Shown here piece by piece: positions 47,218 to 57,470 of a stretch of 64,000 nt of DNA (position 1 is the first letter of the stretch; every line of letters begins with the position of its first letter). A program made the position numbers and the translations under genes. Source of the stretch: Halictus rubicundus (lineage: Eukaryota > Arthropoda > Insecta > Hymenoptera > Halictidae); assembly GCF_050948215.1 (NCBI RefSeq), contig NC_135149.1:5251001-5315000 (forward strand), in the 5' to 3' direction. Under the pieces are notes generated by a model, which did no database searches, was not told the DNA's origin, and saw only the letters and a program-made list of their open reading frames with translations.

Positions 47218-49164
47218 CTAATTTATTGATTCGATATTTTTGAAATGTGATTGTAAAAAACATAATGCATCTATTGAACTGTCATTAAGCCTTGAACGTA
47301 TTTTTCTGCACAAATTACCTGCAGTTGAAAATGCTCTTTCCGCATCCACGCTGGTTGGTGGTACTGTTAATAATGAGCGATATACTTGCTCTAAATATTT
47401 GCCTCGATGTCCTTCATCCTCTAACAACTCGGTCTCTCGTCTGATGGTTTTGGATAAATCTATTTTTTGTATTATTTTTGTATTATTGTTCGTAGCAATT
47501 TTTTTATCTATAGCTAATTGTAATTTCTTCTCGAGAGATAATTCTTTTTCGATATCAACATCAACATCATCTTCAACGAATTCTTCTGGATAGGTTTGTG
47601 TTTGGTTTTCATAAATGTTTTTGTGGAAATTGACGACGAACTTAATTAAATTTGACCTTGTTAGTTTCTTTTCTTCCTTTCCGTTTTCTTTTTTAAAGTC
47701 GTTATAATTATGTAAATACCTTAAAATATTTTCTAGGTCACTATGCCTTTCCTGTATACGAATTTTCAATGCACTGTATAATTCCTCAGACAGTGGCGTG
47801 TCCTGATCTTTAAGTGATTGCAACATAAAATTTATTGCTGCATTCGCTGTTAATAAGTTGGAATCCTTCCGACATAATGCTTCCACAGTCAGTTTTATTG
47901 GATGCAGAGCTGATACAGTTTTTGATATTAAATCGAATTCATTATCGGGAAAATTAATTTGTAAATTTAAGTCAATTAATGCTTTCTGAATTGGATTTTT
48001 TAATTTCAAAAATCGTTCCATCATCAATAACAAACTGTTCCAGCGTGTTTTAGAATCTAATATTAGCATAAGTTCTTTTTTTATTTCAGTAAGTACATAT
48101 TTTTGTAAAACAGCACTTTTAGTAGGGGAACGTTTAAATATTTTAACAACTTTTCGAATTTTCTTAATTATGGGAAGCAATTCTTGGTAGGTTAATATTT
48201 CGTCCTCGTTACTATTATCTTCGTCATATTCAAATGAGGTACTTTCAACAATTGTAGTACTATTTTCTTCATTGTCACTCTCTTCGAAATCAGAATCAGA
48301 AGTTTCTAAATCCAGAGTATTTTGCTTCTTCTGCTCTTGATTTTGTTGATATAGCACACTGATTACTCCAAGTTGAATTCCATGAGCATAGCACAATTGC
48401 TGATTTGCATCAATCAACTTCCCAACTTTTTTCATCACCGTTGCTCCATCAGTAGTTATGCAGACAATATCTTCTTTTAGAGATAATCCATGTTCCTCCA
48501 ATTTGCAGTTGACTACTTCTACACATTTTGTAGCTGGCATACTTCCTGAGACATGTGTGAGTCCTATATTCCAAATTTTCTTTTCTGAATGAATATTTAT
48601 ATTTAAATAACGTCTATTTCGTACACTTGTCCATTCATCAAATGTGAGACTAAATTTTGTACCATTTAATTTTAATTCTGTTAATTCTTTTTTCAGAGAA
48701 TTGCGAACACTGTTACTATAGTTTATAACAGTTCTTCTTATAGTATTAATAGATCTTGGAATATTTTTGAAACCTCTTGCAATCAGTGACTTTCTCAATT
48801 CAATTGAAGTACAAAACACTCTGAACGGCAAACCATCTAATGCTGTCATTCTAGACAGAACTTCATCGAAACAGTCGGTTTTTCTATTGAAAAAATCTGT
48901 AATTTGCGATGTCTTTGGTTTCGTAATATCATTTTTAGGTGAGTTAGAATTTGTCTCGGATTCTTTTCTTTTCAATAAATTAATATTATGTAGTGTTTTT
49001 AAATGTGTATGTAGTCCGCTTGTACTTCCTCCAAAAACTTTAATTATCCTCGAACATGTTTTGCATCTCGCCAGCATACTTTTTTCATCATATAAATAAT
49101 AAAACCAAGCCGAAGTATTATCGGCAGATTTTCTATGTTCTTTGAAGTCATTCGTATTATTCAT
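47218..49164 (-). CDS. hAT transposase with BED zinc finger (ZBED-like)
   Basis: The 648-residue frame is uninterrupted, from ATG 49164 to TAG 47218-47220. Residues 20-60 form a BED zinc finger (Cys34, Cys37, His54, His59, with WFYYLYDE ahead). The RNase H-like core carries FDEWTS (Asp176) and TTDGAT (Asp239), the expected first two catalytic residues, followed by CYAHGIQL and the SKTRWNSLLLMMERF motif. An acidic linker with long Asp/Glu/Ser runs is inserted in the helical region. The last 55 residues (SLLTVPPTSVDAERAFSTAG, then RSRLNDSSIDALCFL) hold the hAT C-terminal dimerisation region with the conserved Glu of DAERAFS. The length suits an active hAT transposase. All key residues I can check are present, so it may still be functional. 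A domesticated host gene is less likely because the transposon ends and target duplication are still there. Confidence 0.93.
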   Translation of the reverse strand: MNNTNDFKEHRKSADNTSAWFYYLYDEKSMLARCKTCSRIIKVFGGSTSGLHTHLKTLHNINLLKRKESETNSNSPKNDITKPKTSQITDFFNRKTDCFDEVLSRMTALDGLPFRVFCTSIELRKSLIARGFKNIPRSINTIRRTVINYSNSVRNSLKKELTELKLNGTKFSLTFDEWTSVRNRRYLNINIHSEKKIWNIGLTHVSGSMPATKCVEVVNCKLEEHGLSLKEDIVCITTDGATVMKKVGKLIDANQQLCYAHGIQLGVISVLYQQNQEQKKQNTLDLETSDSDFEESDNEENSTTIVESTSFEYDEDNSNEDEILTYQELLPIIKKIRKVVKIFKRSPTKSAVLQKYVLTEIKKELMLILDSKTRWNSLLLMMERFLKLKNPIQKALIDLNLQINFPDNEFDLISKTVSALHPIKLTVEALCRKDSNLLTANAAINFMLQSLKDQDTPLSEELYSALKIRIQERHSDLENILRYLHNYNDFKKENGKEEKKLTRSNLIKFVVNFHKNIYENQTQTYPEEFVEDDVDVDIEKELSLEKKLQLAIDKKIATNNNTKIIQKIDLSKTIRRETELLEDEGHRGKYLEQVYRSLLTVPPTSVDAERAFSTAGNLCRKIRSRLNDSSIDALCFLQSHFKNIESIN

Positions 49165-49650
49165 TACGGATAAATGAAACTAAAAACATATACATACGTT
49201 ACACGTGTAAATATTTTGAACAATGAAGCATAATATATAATGTGTCCTTACCTATGAAAAAGAAACTCACCAATTTAAAAAATATCTAAATGTATAATAT
49301 AAATATTTAAAACACTGCGCACAATTTCACTAGGACAAACGGAAGAGACAATTCGTTCGCAGTCGAGCGACAACTGAACTGTGTTCATCGAGATACGCGC
49401 CTTTACAGGCAGAAAAATGCCTCAAACGTTGTCGTTCATCGCCACAATGTTGCAAAGAATACAGCGGCATCGATACCACGCCGAAAAGAGCGCAGCGGCA
49501 TCGGTACCACACCGAAAAGAGCGCAGTGGCTTCAGCAGTCACCGCGGCAATGTGCTTTGATCGGCAAGCACAGATACACACATCATGAGCGGCGAACGTA
49601 TTTCAAATAAGAGCAAATGCCCCAAAAAAATATTTATTATTTATAGCTAA
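49165..49650 (-). other. hAT element 5' region upstream of the transposase
   Basis: About 600 bp between the start codon and the right end holds the promoter and 5' leader of the transposase, unmarked by any clear TATA box. A GC-richer part at 49340-49590 contains two near-identical units of about 30 bp (AGCGGCATCG.TACCACGCCG, then AAAAGAGCGCAG). Confidence 0.45.
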
Positions 49651-49750
49651 TACCGAAAATACCGGTATTTTAGCTTAGCAAATACCGGTTTCACGAAATT
49701 GCAAAATAGCACGAAATACCGGTATTCGGTATACCGGTATACCGGCATTG
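49651..49750. repeat. right subterminal ACCGG-word cluster of the hAT element
   Basis: The words AATACCGGTATT, AATACCGGTTTC, AATACCGGTATTCGGTATAC and ACCGGTATACCGGCATTG are packed into 95 bases, mirroring the left cluster. Confidence 0.7.
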
Positions 49751-49759
49751 CAATCCCTA

Positions 49760-49767
49760 GTTATCAT
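49760..49767. repeat. hAT target duplication, right copy
   Basis: GTTATCAT directly follows the element's right end (CAATCCCTA) and equals the left copy. Confidence 0.92.
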
Positions 49768-51507
49768 ATTGTATTAACTAATGTAAATTTTTTATTAAAT
49801 ATATCATTTTATGTCACAACACTGACTTACATTTTACAGAAATTAGCTGTTCATTCAAATATACAATGTAAACATATACAGTATACTACTGCAGAGATCA
49901 ATGATATTGTCCAACTAACTTATTTTTATGTTACACTAACGATGTATTTTACGTTTGCTTTTTATGAATTTTAAAGAAATTTTTGTCCATCAGTGATGAA
50001 ACATTACTCTCAGTTTTCAAGAAGTACACTAAAACTATAAGATTGGATTTATTTAGATTTCGTACGATTAAAGAACTTCTAAACCCATTTTATAATTTAC
50101 ATAATTGTAAAATAAAAATTTAAAAATGAGTTATTTTGACCCGTCTGTTAGTTCTAGTATAGTAGGAAAAAAACAATAACATCACATATACGTCCGATGT
50201 ACCTAATATATTTAGTTAGTAATCTTTTACGAGAAGTATTTTGACAATCTCAATAATTACAAAGTTAGAAATTTAAAAAATCTCATTACGAAACATATTC
50301 TATTTGACAGCAACTATTTAAATGAAAACAGGAGAAAATGCAAGGTTAAAAATACCATAGACGAAATGATGAACTCACGCGTAAATATTAATAGTTTAAT
50401 GGTTCTTTTTTTTTTTTTAATCGAAATGTAATGTTTTGAATCACTTATGACCTTAGCTGTTAATGCGACCTAGAACTTCAAATAAAAAAAGACCCATTAG
50501 ATCGTTATGATAATTGTGAATATCCTAGAAGTTAGCCCCCTCCCCCCTCCACTTTCAGAATTACGTAATTTATGATGGTATCTGAAAAGATTCTAAATTA
50601 AATTGTGGACAGAAAGAAATCTCAAGAATGTAAAGGAAAATCAGAACCACGTAAAAAGGTTGGCTGCCTGGAAGTGATCGCCAGGTCACGTCTGGAGCTG
50701 ACGCTTGACATGACAACAAAGGAGATGTCAGTGATCGTTTATTAACAAAGGCGACAAAAATGACAAATTTGGTTTATCGAGCAAACAATTGACGCCAAGT
50801 CAATACATCGAAATACTAGCAAATACTACATACTCCTGGAAAAAATTATTCAATCAAACAATCCAAATATCTATCATTATTAAATGATATTATTAATCCT
50901 TATATCATATTTATAATATGTATGTAATACTATTTTTCGTATTTAATATACGTTCAAACAATTCGTTCAAAAATTTTATCCATGTATTTTACTATACTAT
51001 ACCTTTACCATACGATACTATTACTTTACTATACTATGTTTTTACTATACTATACTACACTTTCACTATACTATACTATGCTTTTACTATACTATACTAT
51101 ACTATACTTTTACCATACTATACTATTCTTCTTTTACTATACAATACTATACTATCGATTCATTTTACCTGAGAGGAACTTCCTCAATAATCCAATTTTT
51201 CGGTGAATTGTAACAGTTTTGATGATAACGCACGAAATTCGTTAAACGATACACAAAATTTGTTAAATAAATAATACGGTAAATGAATGAATTAAAATTA
51301 CTAATGATTAATTACTAATGATTAATTCTACGAAGGCGCCATAATTTGCTGTTTTCTGAAAGATAAAGATACTAAATGTAATAAATTCTGGACCAATAAA
51401 AAAAAAAGAAGTTTAAAAGGTTAAAGGTTGAAGGTTTTAAATGGTTAAAATGTTTTCCCTATTTTTCCCTCTTTTTCCCCCATTTCATAGTAGTGTTTAT
51501 GTTCCAG
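49768..51507. other. intron 6, last part
   Basis: It contains a pyrimidine-rich microsatellite at 50978-51163 and short runs of C and T (50409-50421, 50537-50551). The intron ends gtttatgttccag at 51507. No gene is recognised. Confidence 0.55.
50978..51163. repeat. ACTATACTAT microsatellite
   Basis: Irregular repetition of TTTTACTATACTATACTA units runs for about 185 bp. Because the pattern has no stop in two frames, it produces long meaningless open frames of Tyr/Leu/Thr. It is about 345 bases upstream of exon 7. Confidence 0.85.
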
Positions 51508-51774
51508 GGACCAAAGAACGCGATGAGGTATTATATCGCTTGTCAAGCACCAATGGAGTCGACAGTTACCGACTTCTGGAGAATGATCTGGGAGCAGCAG
51601 TGCAAAGTGATCATCATGTTAACCGATCTCGTTGAAAACGGAGTGGAAAAGTGCACCGAGTATATTCCTCCCTCGGAAATAACCGACTGCCACCGATTGT
51701 ACGGTGATTTCCAAGTAACTCTCAAGAAGAGAGAAACCAAAGAAAAATATGCCATTTCCACGCTTCATTTAAAG
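51508..51774 (+). CDS. receptor-type tyrosine phosphatase, exon 7 (middle of catalytic domain)
   Basis: The exon follows ttatgttccag and ends TTAAAG|gtaacc. It is 267 bp, 89 codons, phase 0. It encodes GPKNAMRYYIACQAPMESTV, TDFWRMIWEQQCKVIIMLTD, LVENGVEKCTEYIP, and a final KEKYAISTLHLK. This is the conserved phosphatase core: YIA.QAP...T..DFW.M.WEQ, the IIMLT strand, and the E-loop-like EKC..YIP. All are in the expected order after exon 6, with no gap relative to the family. Confidence 0.94.
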
Positions 51775-53029
51775 GTAACCAACAAATTTCCGGTAAATTC
51801 ATCGGATCACTAGGGTAAAGGACCCATTCACTGTGGGGTGTATCAATTACGGCGCCTATACGAATTATACTTATTTTCAAAGCAATACGAATATTAAAAA
51901 AAAAGATATATAACATATATATTAACTGATTTTAATGAAAATAATTTAATATCTTTTTTTAATATTCATTCTGCTTTAAAAATAAGTATAATTAATATAG
52001 GCAACCCCCAAGTAATTGGTACCTCCACAGTAATTGGGTCTCTTATATAGTGGAATATTTCTTAACGCCATTGTTGTACGACATCTACATTTATTAAATT
52101 ATTATAATAACGATATGAGTTACCCTTCTTCATAAAAATTAATTTATTGATATGCATTCCTACGATATGTTCAGCCATACTTTCATATACAGTTCATTAC
52201 AAATATATTCGGACATTGTCGTATAGAATTACGGGTTCGAAAATTGACAAGTAAATTAAAATCTAGTTCCAAAGAAATTAGTTTATTTTATAATACACTC
52301 CTCAAAAAAATTAAGGGATCACCTCTACAAACTCAAGAAACACTAAGTGATCATAATTCCGGCAAAAATTGTTGTATCGATATCGTTAAAAAATCATTTG
52401 AAAGCTTGAAGTTTCTACTTTCAGATGCTTCTTAAAATTTTAAACTACGTTGCTTTTTAATACAGTTATAGCATTATAAAGAAGACTTTGACAGTTACAA
52501 AAAATTTTGTTCAACTTCCAGACATCATATGGGGAGAGATACATTTTTTTGATAAATCGCGTAACCATAATTTGAAAGCGCCTGCTTCCCTGTGTATAAA
52601 ACTTGGTTGTCAAACATAGTGCGACTTTTTTTGTTCAAGTTATGCAGCATTGAAGCAAAAATGGTCTTTTTAACTTTAACTGGCTTTAGAAAGCGAAAAA
52701 AATACCCACCTACTAAGTTCAAATTGAATCTGAGCTTCTGCCGATTCGATTGAGCACTTGATGAACCCGCTGCAACAATTTTTCACCTATGGTAAATGTG
52801 TTTAAAGTTACCGGTTCGCATAACACGAGACTAATAGTGGTAGTGCGTCACGTTGGCGTTCGACTCAAACGTGCTCTTTTAATTCGCATCCGCATCTGAA
52901 GACGAACCGAGGTACGCCGAATACCTCATGACAAGCGGCATATTCTCGAGTTAATAGAAGTGATCTACTGTTAGTAGAGGTGATTTTTTTCAGTGTATAT
53001 AATAGTAATAACAGTGTTATTACTATAAA

Positions 53030-53150
53030 CTAAATAATAATATAATAATAACAATAACAACAATAATAACAATAACAATGACAACAATAATAACAACAAC
53101 ATCAATAATATTAATAATAATAATAAAATATGATAATAATAATTTTATAA
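53030..53150. repeat. AAT/AAC microsatellite
   Basis: Units of AATAATAACAATAACAAC run for about 120 bp on the plus strand. It is simple sequence within intron 7. Confidence 0.85.
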
Positions 53151-54140
53151 TAACTATAGTAGAATAAACTAATAACTATTTATCAATAATAGATGTTAAT
53201 TTTTTTTCTATTTGCAAATCTACAATTCTTTATCAAATTCGATTAATACCTAACGCAACCGAAATACTTTTGTGACCAACTATTTTATTTGCATAAATTT
53301 TAAATATGTTGTTTTGTCTAATACTCATCTAGTAGTCGCTTCTAGTTGCTTGTTTCATTTAGTTCAATTTCGTATTTCGAATATTGCATGTTCAATATTA
53401 GTCAACATTAGTATTAGTGAATAGTACTAATAAATAGATTAATTTTGTTTAATATTTAATACTTTAATGACATTAAAATTGATAACAACGTTTTTACAAT
53501 ATTGATAATTACGGTTCTATTAGATACTATTCGAAAAATATTTATTTATTATACATGCTAATTAGGCAAACGCAGTAATATGATATTTTAATACAGTACA
53601 ATAAAATTAATTTTATTTTTGCTGTATCAAAATTATTGGTAGGAAAATTGAGCTTTTTTTATCGGTAATTTTGAGCATTAATCTACAAACAAATTTCGAG
53701 TTAACAGTCATCCTCATTGTTTCCGTTATTGTTAACGAAATACTGTATCATTAAAAAACTCTTTTTCTAAGTCACACATCATTTTATACCCCCAGTTCAG
53801 TTTTATGAATTTTTATTCCTTTAAAGTATATACTTTCTTTTTCTTTTCCAATTATTTAATTTTGACGCAACTAAAGTGTCTTTCGATGACGTAAACGGTA
53901 GGTTCCTAATTAAAAGTTACTATGTATTCCGTGGATACAACTTCCAAGAACGATTGTCGTTAAAAGTTTCCGGCAATAAAAGCAATCTGCACACTTGTGC
54001 AGAATAGGGTACTCCACACCCTAACTATAGCCTATCTCGATTTAAAGCTGACTTGATAGTAATTTCTTTAGTCTACTGACATACACATACATATACTTGT
54101 ATAATGATGAAACGAAATTAACCTTGCTCACATATTCATA

Positions 54141-54190
54141 TACAGTAGGACCTCTATTATGCGAACACCCGTTACATCAATGTTTTATCA
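54141..54190. repeat. pogo/Tigger-like terminal fragment
   Basis: The stretch TACAGTAGGACCTCTATTAT followed by GCGAACACCCG resembles pogo-type ends. It is interrupted at 54191 by the TACAG-end repeat. The words TATGCGAACAAAAT reappear at about 54502, which may be its continuation or other end. Confidence 0.4.
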
Positions 54191-54430
54191 TACAGTGTAT
54201 CCCATTTAAATCGACCCAGTCGAATGTTTCCGAAGCTGTTGATGATACTAAAATATGTTTCAGACAAAAGTTAAAGGGTATCAGGTGGCACACTTTCTCA
54301 TGTAGATATCTTTTTTCTATACGGACGTTTAAATGGAATCGTATATTTTTATCTCCCTATATAAAAGTACTACATCACTTATGGCAAACAATCATTAGTT
54401 TAGAAGGTATACACAAGTCTTATCACTCAC
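54191..54430. repeat. TACAGGGTG-end repeat, subfamily B, copy 2
   Basis: It starts TACAGTGTATCCCATTTAAA and matches 15793-16030 in the same orientation (GATGATACTAAAATATGTTT, GACAAAAGTTAAAGGGTATC, TTAAATGGAATCGTATATTT). Only one end is evident. Confidence 0.55.
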
Positions 54431-54699
54431 CTTTATTTTAGCGTCAAGCTAAAATATTGCTTATTGTTCCCTAAAAAATCTTTTTTTTTTACAGTATCTT
54501 TATATGCGAACAAAATATTAGATTTACTCCATTTTAGTAGGTTTGCAGGGTTGCATAACCCCTTAAACTGATAATTTAAAGAGGTCGAGTCGCACTCGAC
54601 ATAAGAGTACCTCTGAATGAAATTGATGTCGAGTCGCATTCGACACAGGAGTGCAAAAGGTTACGGAATATAGACTAATTAATAAATTTGGTTTTTCAG

Positions 54700-55065
54700 A
54701 ATCTGGAGAATAACACGTTCCGGGAGGTGTATCATATTTGGTATTTGTGGCCTGTCAATGGCGCACAATCGGATGGGGCAGGCTTGATAGCTGTGCTCCT
54801 CGAAGCGAGGGCACTCCAAAGGGGTGGCCCTGGACCCATTGTGGTCCACTGTAGTCCCGGCACAGGTCGTACTGGGACATTAATAGCTCTTGACTTAGGA
54901 ATTAGACAATATGAGATTACGAGGACTGTGGACGTGCCAAGGGTCGTTTACACTATCAGACGGGATCGTGCTGGGGCAGTCCAGACGAAAGAACAATATG
55001 CATTCATTTATAAGGTGATTGTCTTTCTTCGTCAGTCTCGACATGTTCACTACCTTGATCATTAA
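54700..55065 (+). CDS. receptor-type tyrosine phosphatase, exon 8 (nucleophile loop, C-terminus)
   Basis: The exon follows ggtttttcag in phase 0 and runs to a TAA at 55063-55065. It encodes NLENNTFREVYHIWYLWP, then VNGAQSDGAGLIAVLLEARA, IVVHCSPGTGRTGTLIALD, and VYTIRRDRAGAVQTKEQYAF followed by IYKVIVFLRQSRHVHYLDH. The P-loop C(X)5R is intact (Cys about 1431, Arg about 1437), as is the Q-loop (VQTKEQY). The WPD loop reads WPV: the general-acid Asp is replaced by Val (GTC, 54754-54756). Catalysis should therefore be weak or absent while phosphotyrosine binding may remain. A weak donor (AAG|gtgatt at 55015) could splice onward, but the family continues with Val after IYK and a polyadenylation signal follows at 55111, so I end the gene here. 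P-loop wording HCSPGTGRTG is unusual; a relation to fly Ptp36E is a guess from memory. Confidence 0.92.
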   Translation, partial: NLENNTFREVYHIWYLWPVNGAQSDGAGLIAVLLEARALQRGGPGPIVVHCSPGTGRTGTLIALDLGIRQYEITRTVDVPRVVYTIRRDRAGAVQTKEQYAFIYKVIVFLRQSRHVHYLDH

Positions 55066-55135
55066 TGCTTGGAAGAACCCCGCGAAATTAAAGTAGTTTA
55101 ACAACTATGAAATAAAAACTGACAAGTTAGAATTT
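55066..55135 (+). terminator. 3' UTR and polyadenylation signal
   Basis: AATAAA stands at 55111-55116, 46 bases after the stop codon. It is the nearest canonical cleavage signal to the phosphatase stop. Cleavage would be expected 10-30 bases further on. Confidence 0.6.
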
Positions 55136-55139
55136 GTCA

Positions 55140-56790
55140 TAATTAGACTCTGAATACCTTCGTGTAAAATCATAATTTTCGGCGTCATTTGCTAGACCCA
55201 AGAGCTAAACAGACAACTAATTCGTTCTTCCATCATTTTAACAAACTGGAAATTTTAGTTTTCTTGTTCAGCCGTCTAATAAAATGATTTTTACTAGATG
55301 GGTCTTAAACTTTCTAAAACGCCACTTGTTATTGTTTAATGGTGCACATAATTGTGTTTTATGATTAACAAGCGACATCGATTACCTCTTACCTCCGCGA
55401 GGTCACAAACGTGGGAATCGATCCTCTGTTCAGTATAGTGGTTACTCTATATATGTCCCAAAAGTTTAACAGACAAAAGTCCCACAACTATCCCCACTGC
55501 CGCGGAGTATACCCTGTGAGGGGCCAAGAAACTCGAGAGACATTATACAAGTAAATATCATCGGAATTATGTCATATTTGGTATCATTTTCATTAGAAAT
55601 ATGCCACGAATATGTTGGTGAGAGTCCCATAAAAAAATAATAAAAAAATAAAGAAGTTTTGTTATTACATTAGTAATGATTACACTGCTCGGTGACCGAC
55701 ATCTCTCGAGCTTCGCTGTCCTTCTGTATGTTCAGCGTATCAAAGACAATGTACAATCTGCCAGACTACTATGTACTTGTTGCGGGCAGACATGCATCGT
55801 GTAGGGCATTTACGGTCCCAGCAGTATTCCTGGGCAACCGAGGCCTCTAGAACTTCGCTGTCCTTTTCTACGCGTGTTTTGGATATATATCGAGTAACCA
55901 CTGTATCTCGAAGTCCTGAACGGTGTCAGGTATTTTGAATATCTTCATAAAAAACGAGCATTGGTAAAACACCACAGAAAGTTTCATTAAAATCGAAGAC
56001 CCCACAGGTGTGACCTCTGCTTGTGAGACGTAATTTTAAGGCAAAACATTAATCATTCATTGCACTTAATCATCAGCATTGCTTGTATTTAAAATCATTT
56101 ATGAAGCATATCTCTGTCAGTAACTATTAATTTTTCATCACATATATCCTTATGATTTTTTATTCAAAGTTTAATCCTCTCTTCAACCACGCGATTACAG
56201 TTTACCCATCCCAGTAAAGAAACCCAAGGTAACTTTTATATCTCGATGAAAAAACGATATGGAGAAAAACTAATTATTATATTGTAGGGTAAAGGACTCA
56301 ATTACTGTGGGAGTGCCAATTACTTCATATACCAAATAGTTTAGGTGTAATTTAGATTGCACACTTAGCTGAATTAGCCTGTAAACAGACTGCGCTGAGA
56401 AGTGCATAGAAGTTTAATGCCATAATGCTAAATCTTGCAGCGCAATTTATCGTTAAATGTCTGGAAACAATTGACAGAGTTTCATCTTTTACAGGCACTA
56501 AATTTGTACGCGACCAAACTAGCCGGCGGTGTGTTGGATTCAACGTGAATCGACAGAACAAATTTTGGAAATATTCTGCGACGAAAAGAGATTTCTGAAT
56601 TGATAAAGGGTAATAGAAACATCACAGAAGACGACACGAAGCACGAGATTATGAAACACTGAAGATCTTAGAATTATCTAAAATAGGGAAATATTATATA
56701 ATAATTGAACGAAAAAAGGCGACTTGTGATAAGTGGACCACTCTGGCGATCATGCATCGTTTTAGATTTTTACTTGATCTACTAGGAACG
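55140..56790. other. downstream region: dispersed repeats, no gene
   Basis: Bases 55480-55950 are a copy of the repeat at 3700-4250. Bases 56080-56390 resemble 900-1192. I see no coding exon. Confidence 0.5.
55480..55950. repeat. dispersed repeat, copy 2 (GTATACC / AATATGTTGGTG family)
   Basis: It shares with 3700-4250, in order, GTATACCC.GTGAGGGGCC, AAGTAAATATCATCGGAATT, TATTTGGTATCATTTTCATT, AATATGTTGGTGA, AGCTTCGCTGTCCTT and TACAATCT. It also carries TTTTGGATATATATCGAGTA like the 4210-4240 stretch. The class is unknown. Confidence 0.6.
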
Positions 56791-56799
56791 CGACAAATT

Positions 56800-57470
56800 C
56801 AAACACGTAAAAGTGGGACATCTGTTTTCAAATTGAAAGAAAACAATCTGCTCTTGATTTGCTAGGAATTTGCCACCAAAACTTGTCTACAAATTGCTAT
56901 CCTATTCCCGTTCGGAATGTAACTCGGATTTGAGTGCAAAGTTTGCAAACGAAATTCGAGGGCAAATCGAAAACAAAACGAGGTCAGGTCGGTTGCACTA
57001 AGAGTGGCGTAATCTTTCATCTAAGAATAAATATCGGGTAAAATCTAAGTACACCTTGCTGTAGAAGGGAATACGAAACTAAATTATTGAAAATACATGA
57101 AACTTAAAATTATATAATTTAGAAGTTTAAATAAAATTTCCGTTTTCCCTCCTACAGCAAGATTTACTCCGATTTTTCCCGATATTTACTCTTAGAGCAA
57201 GGTTAGGTCCGCTCTTACTACGACCGACCTGCCCTCTATACAACTGCAGAGTCTGCTCTCGTTTTGCCATCGATTTGGTCTCGAATTCCGCCTGCAAGCT
57301 TTACACTCAAATTGCGACCCGTCTGTTTCGGCATAGACTCCCCATTTGTTGACAAGTATTGATCGGCAAATTCATAGCAAGTAGGGACCAAATTCTGCTC
57401 CAATCCTGGTCTTGGCACCAAAATGACTACTTTCTGTTTGCAAAGTACGATTAGAAACATTGATCAAATT
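56800..57470. mobile_element. fold-back element with diverged inverted arms
   Basis: The left arm words TTTGAGTGCAAAGTTTGCA, AATTCGAGGGCAAATCGA, AAACGAGGTCAGGTCGGT and AATAAATATCGGGTAAAATC recur inverted on the right as TGCAAGCTTTACACTCAAA, TCGATTTGGTCTCGAATT, ACCGACCTG and GATTTTTCCCGATATTTACT. The arms are at least 250 bp. Outer pairs (GAATTTGCC..ACTTGTC) put the ends near 56800 and 57470, but no sharp terminus is seen. It has no gene. Confidence 0.6.

Larger units (their letters stand above)
47072..49759 (-). mobile_element. hAT transposon with intact transposase and exact 8 bp target duplication
   Basis: The left end is TAGGGATTGCAATACCGG and the right end in reverse is TAGGGATTGCAATGCCGG, so the 18 bp inverted repeats differ at one base. 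The 8-mer GTTATCAT stands on both sides (47064-47071 and 49760-49767) and fits the nTnnnnAn pattern known for Ac-type hAT targets. Both subterminal regions are crowded with ATACCGGTAT-like words. The whole 2688 bp unit carries one uninterrupted transposase gene on the minus strand. It lies in intron 6, antisense to the phosphatase gene. Matching ends and an open gene imply recent insertion. Confidence 0.95.
51775..54699. other. intron 7
   Basis: It starts gtaaccaac and ends ttggtttttcag. It contains a possible transposon end at 52300 (CTCCTCAAAAAAATTAAGGG), an AAT/AAC microsatellite at about 53030-53150, a pogo-like end at 54141 and a TACAG-end repeat from 54191. A pair of short units GTCGAGTCGCA.TCGACA lies at 54585-54643. 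The rest is AT-rich. Confidence 0.6.

Noticed and set aside
47240..49099. Plus-strand open frames of 110-117 codons opposite the hAT transposase
   Set aside because: They are antisense shadows of the 648-codon transposase, which has all the expected motifs.
50918..51206. Open frames rich in Tyr, Thr and Leu
   Set aside because: They are translations of the ACTATACTAT microsatellite.
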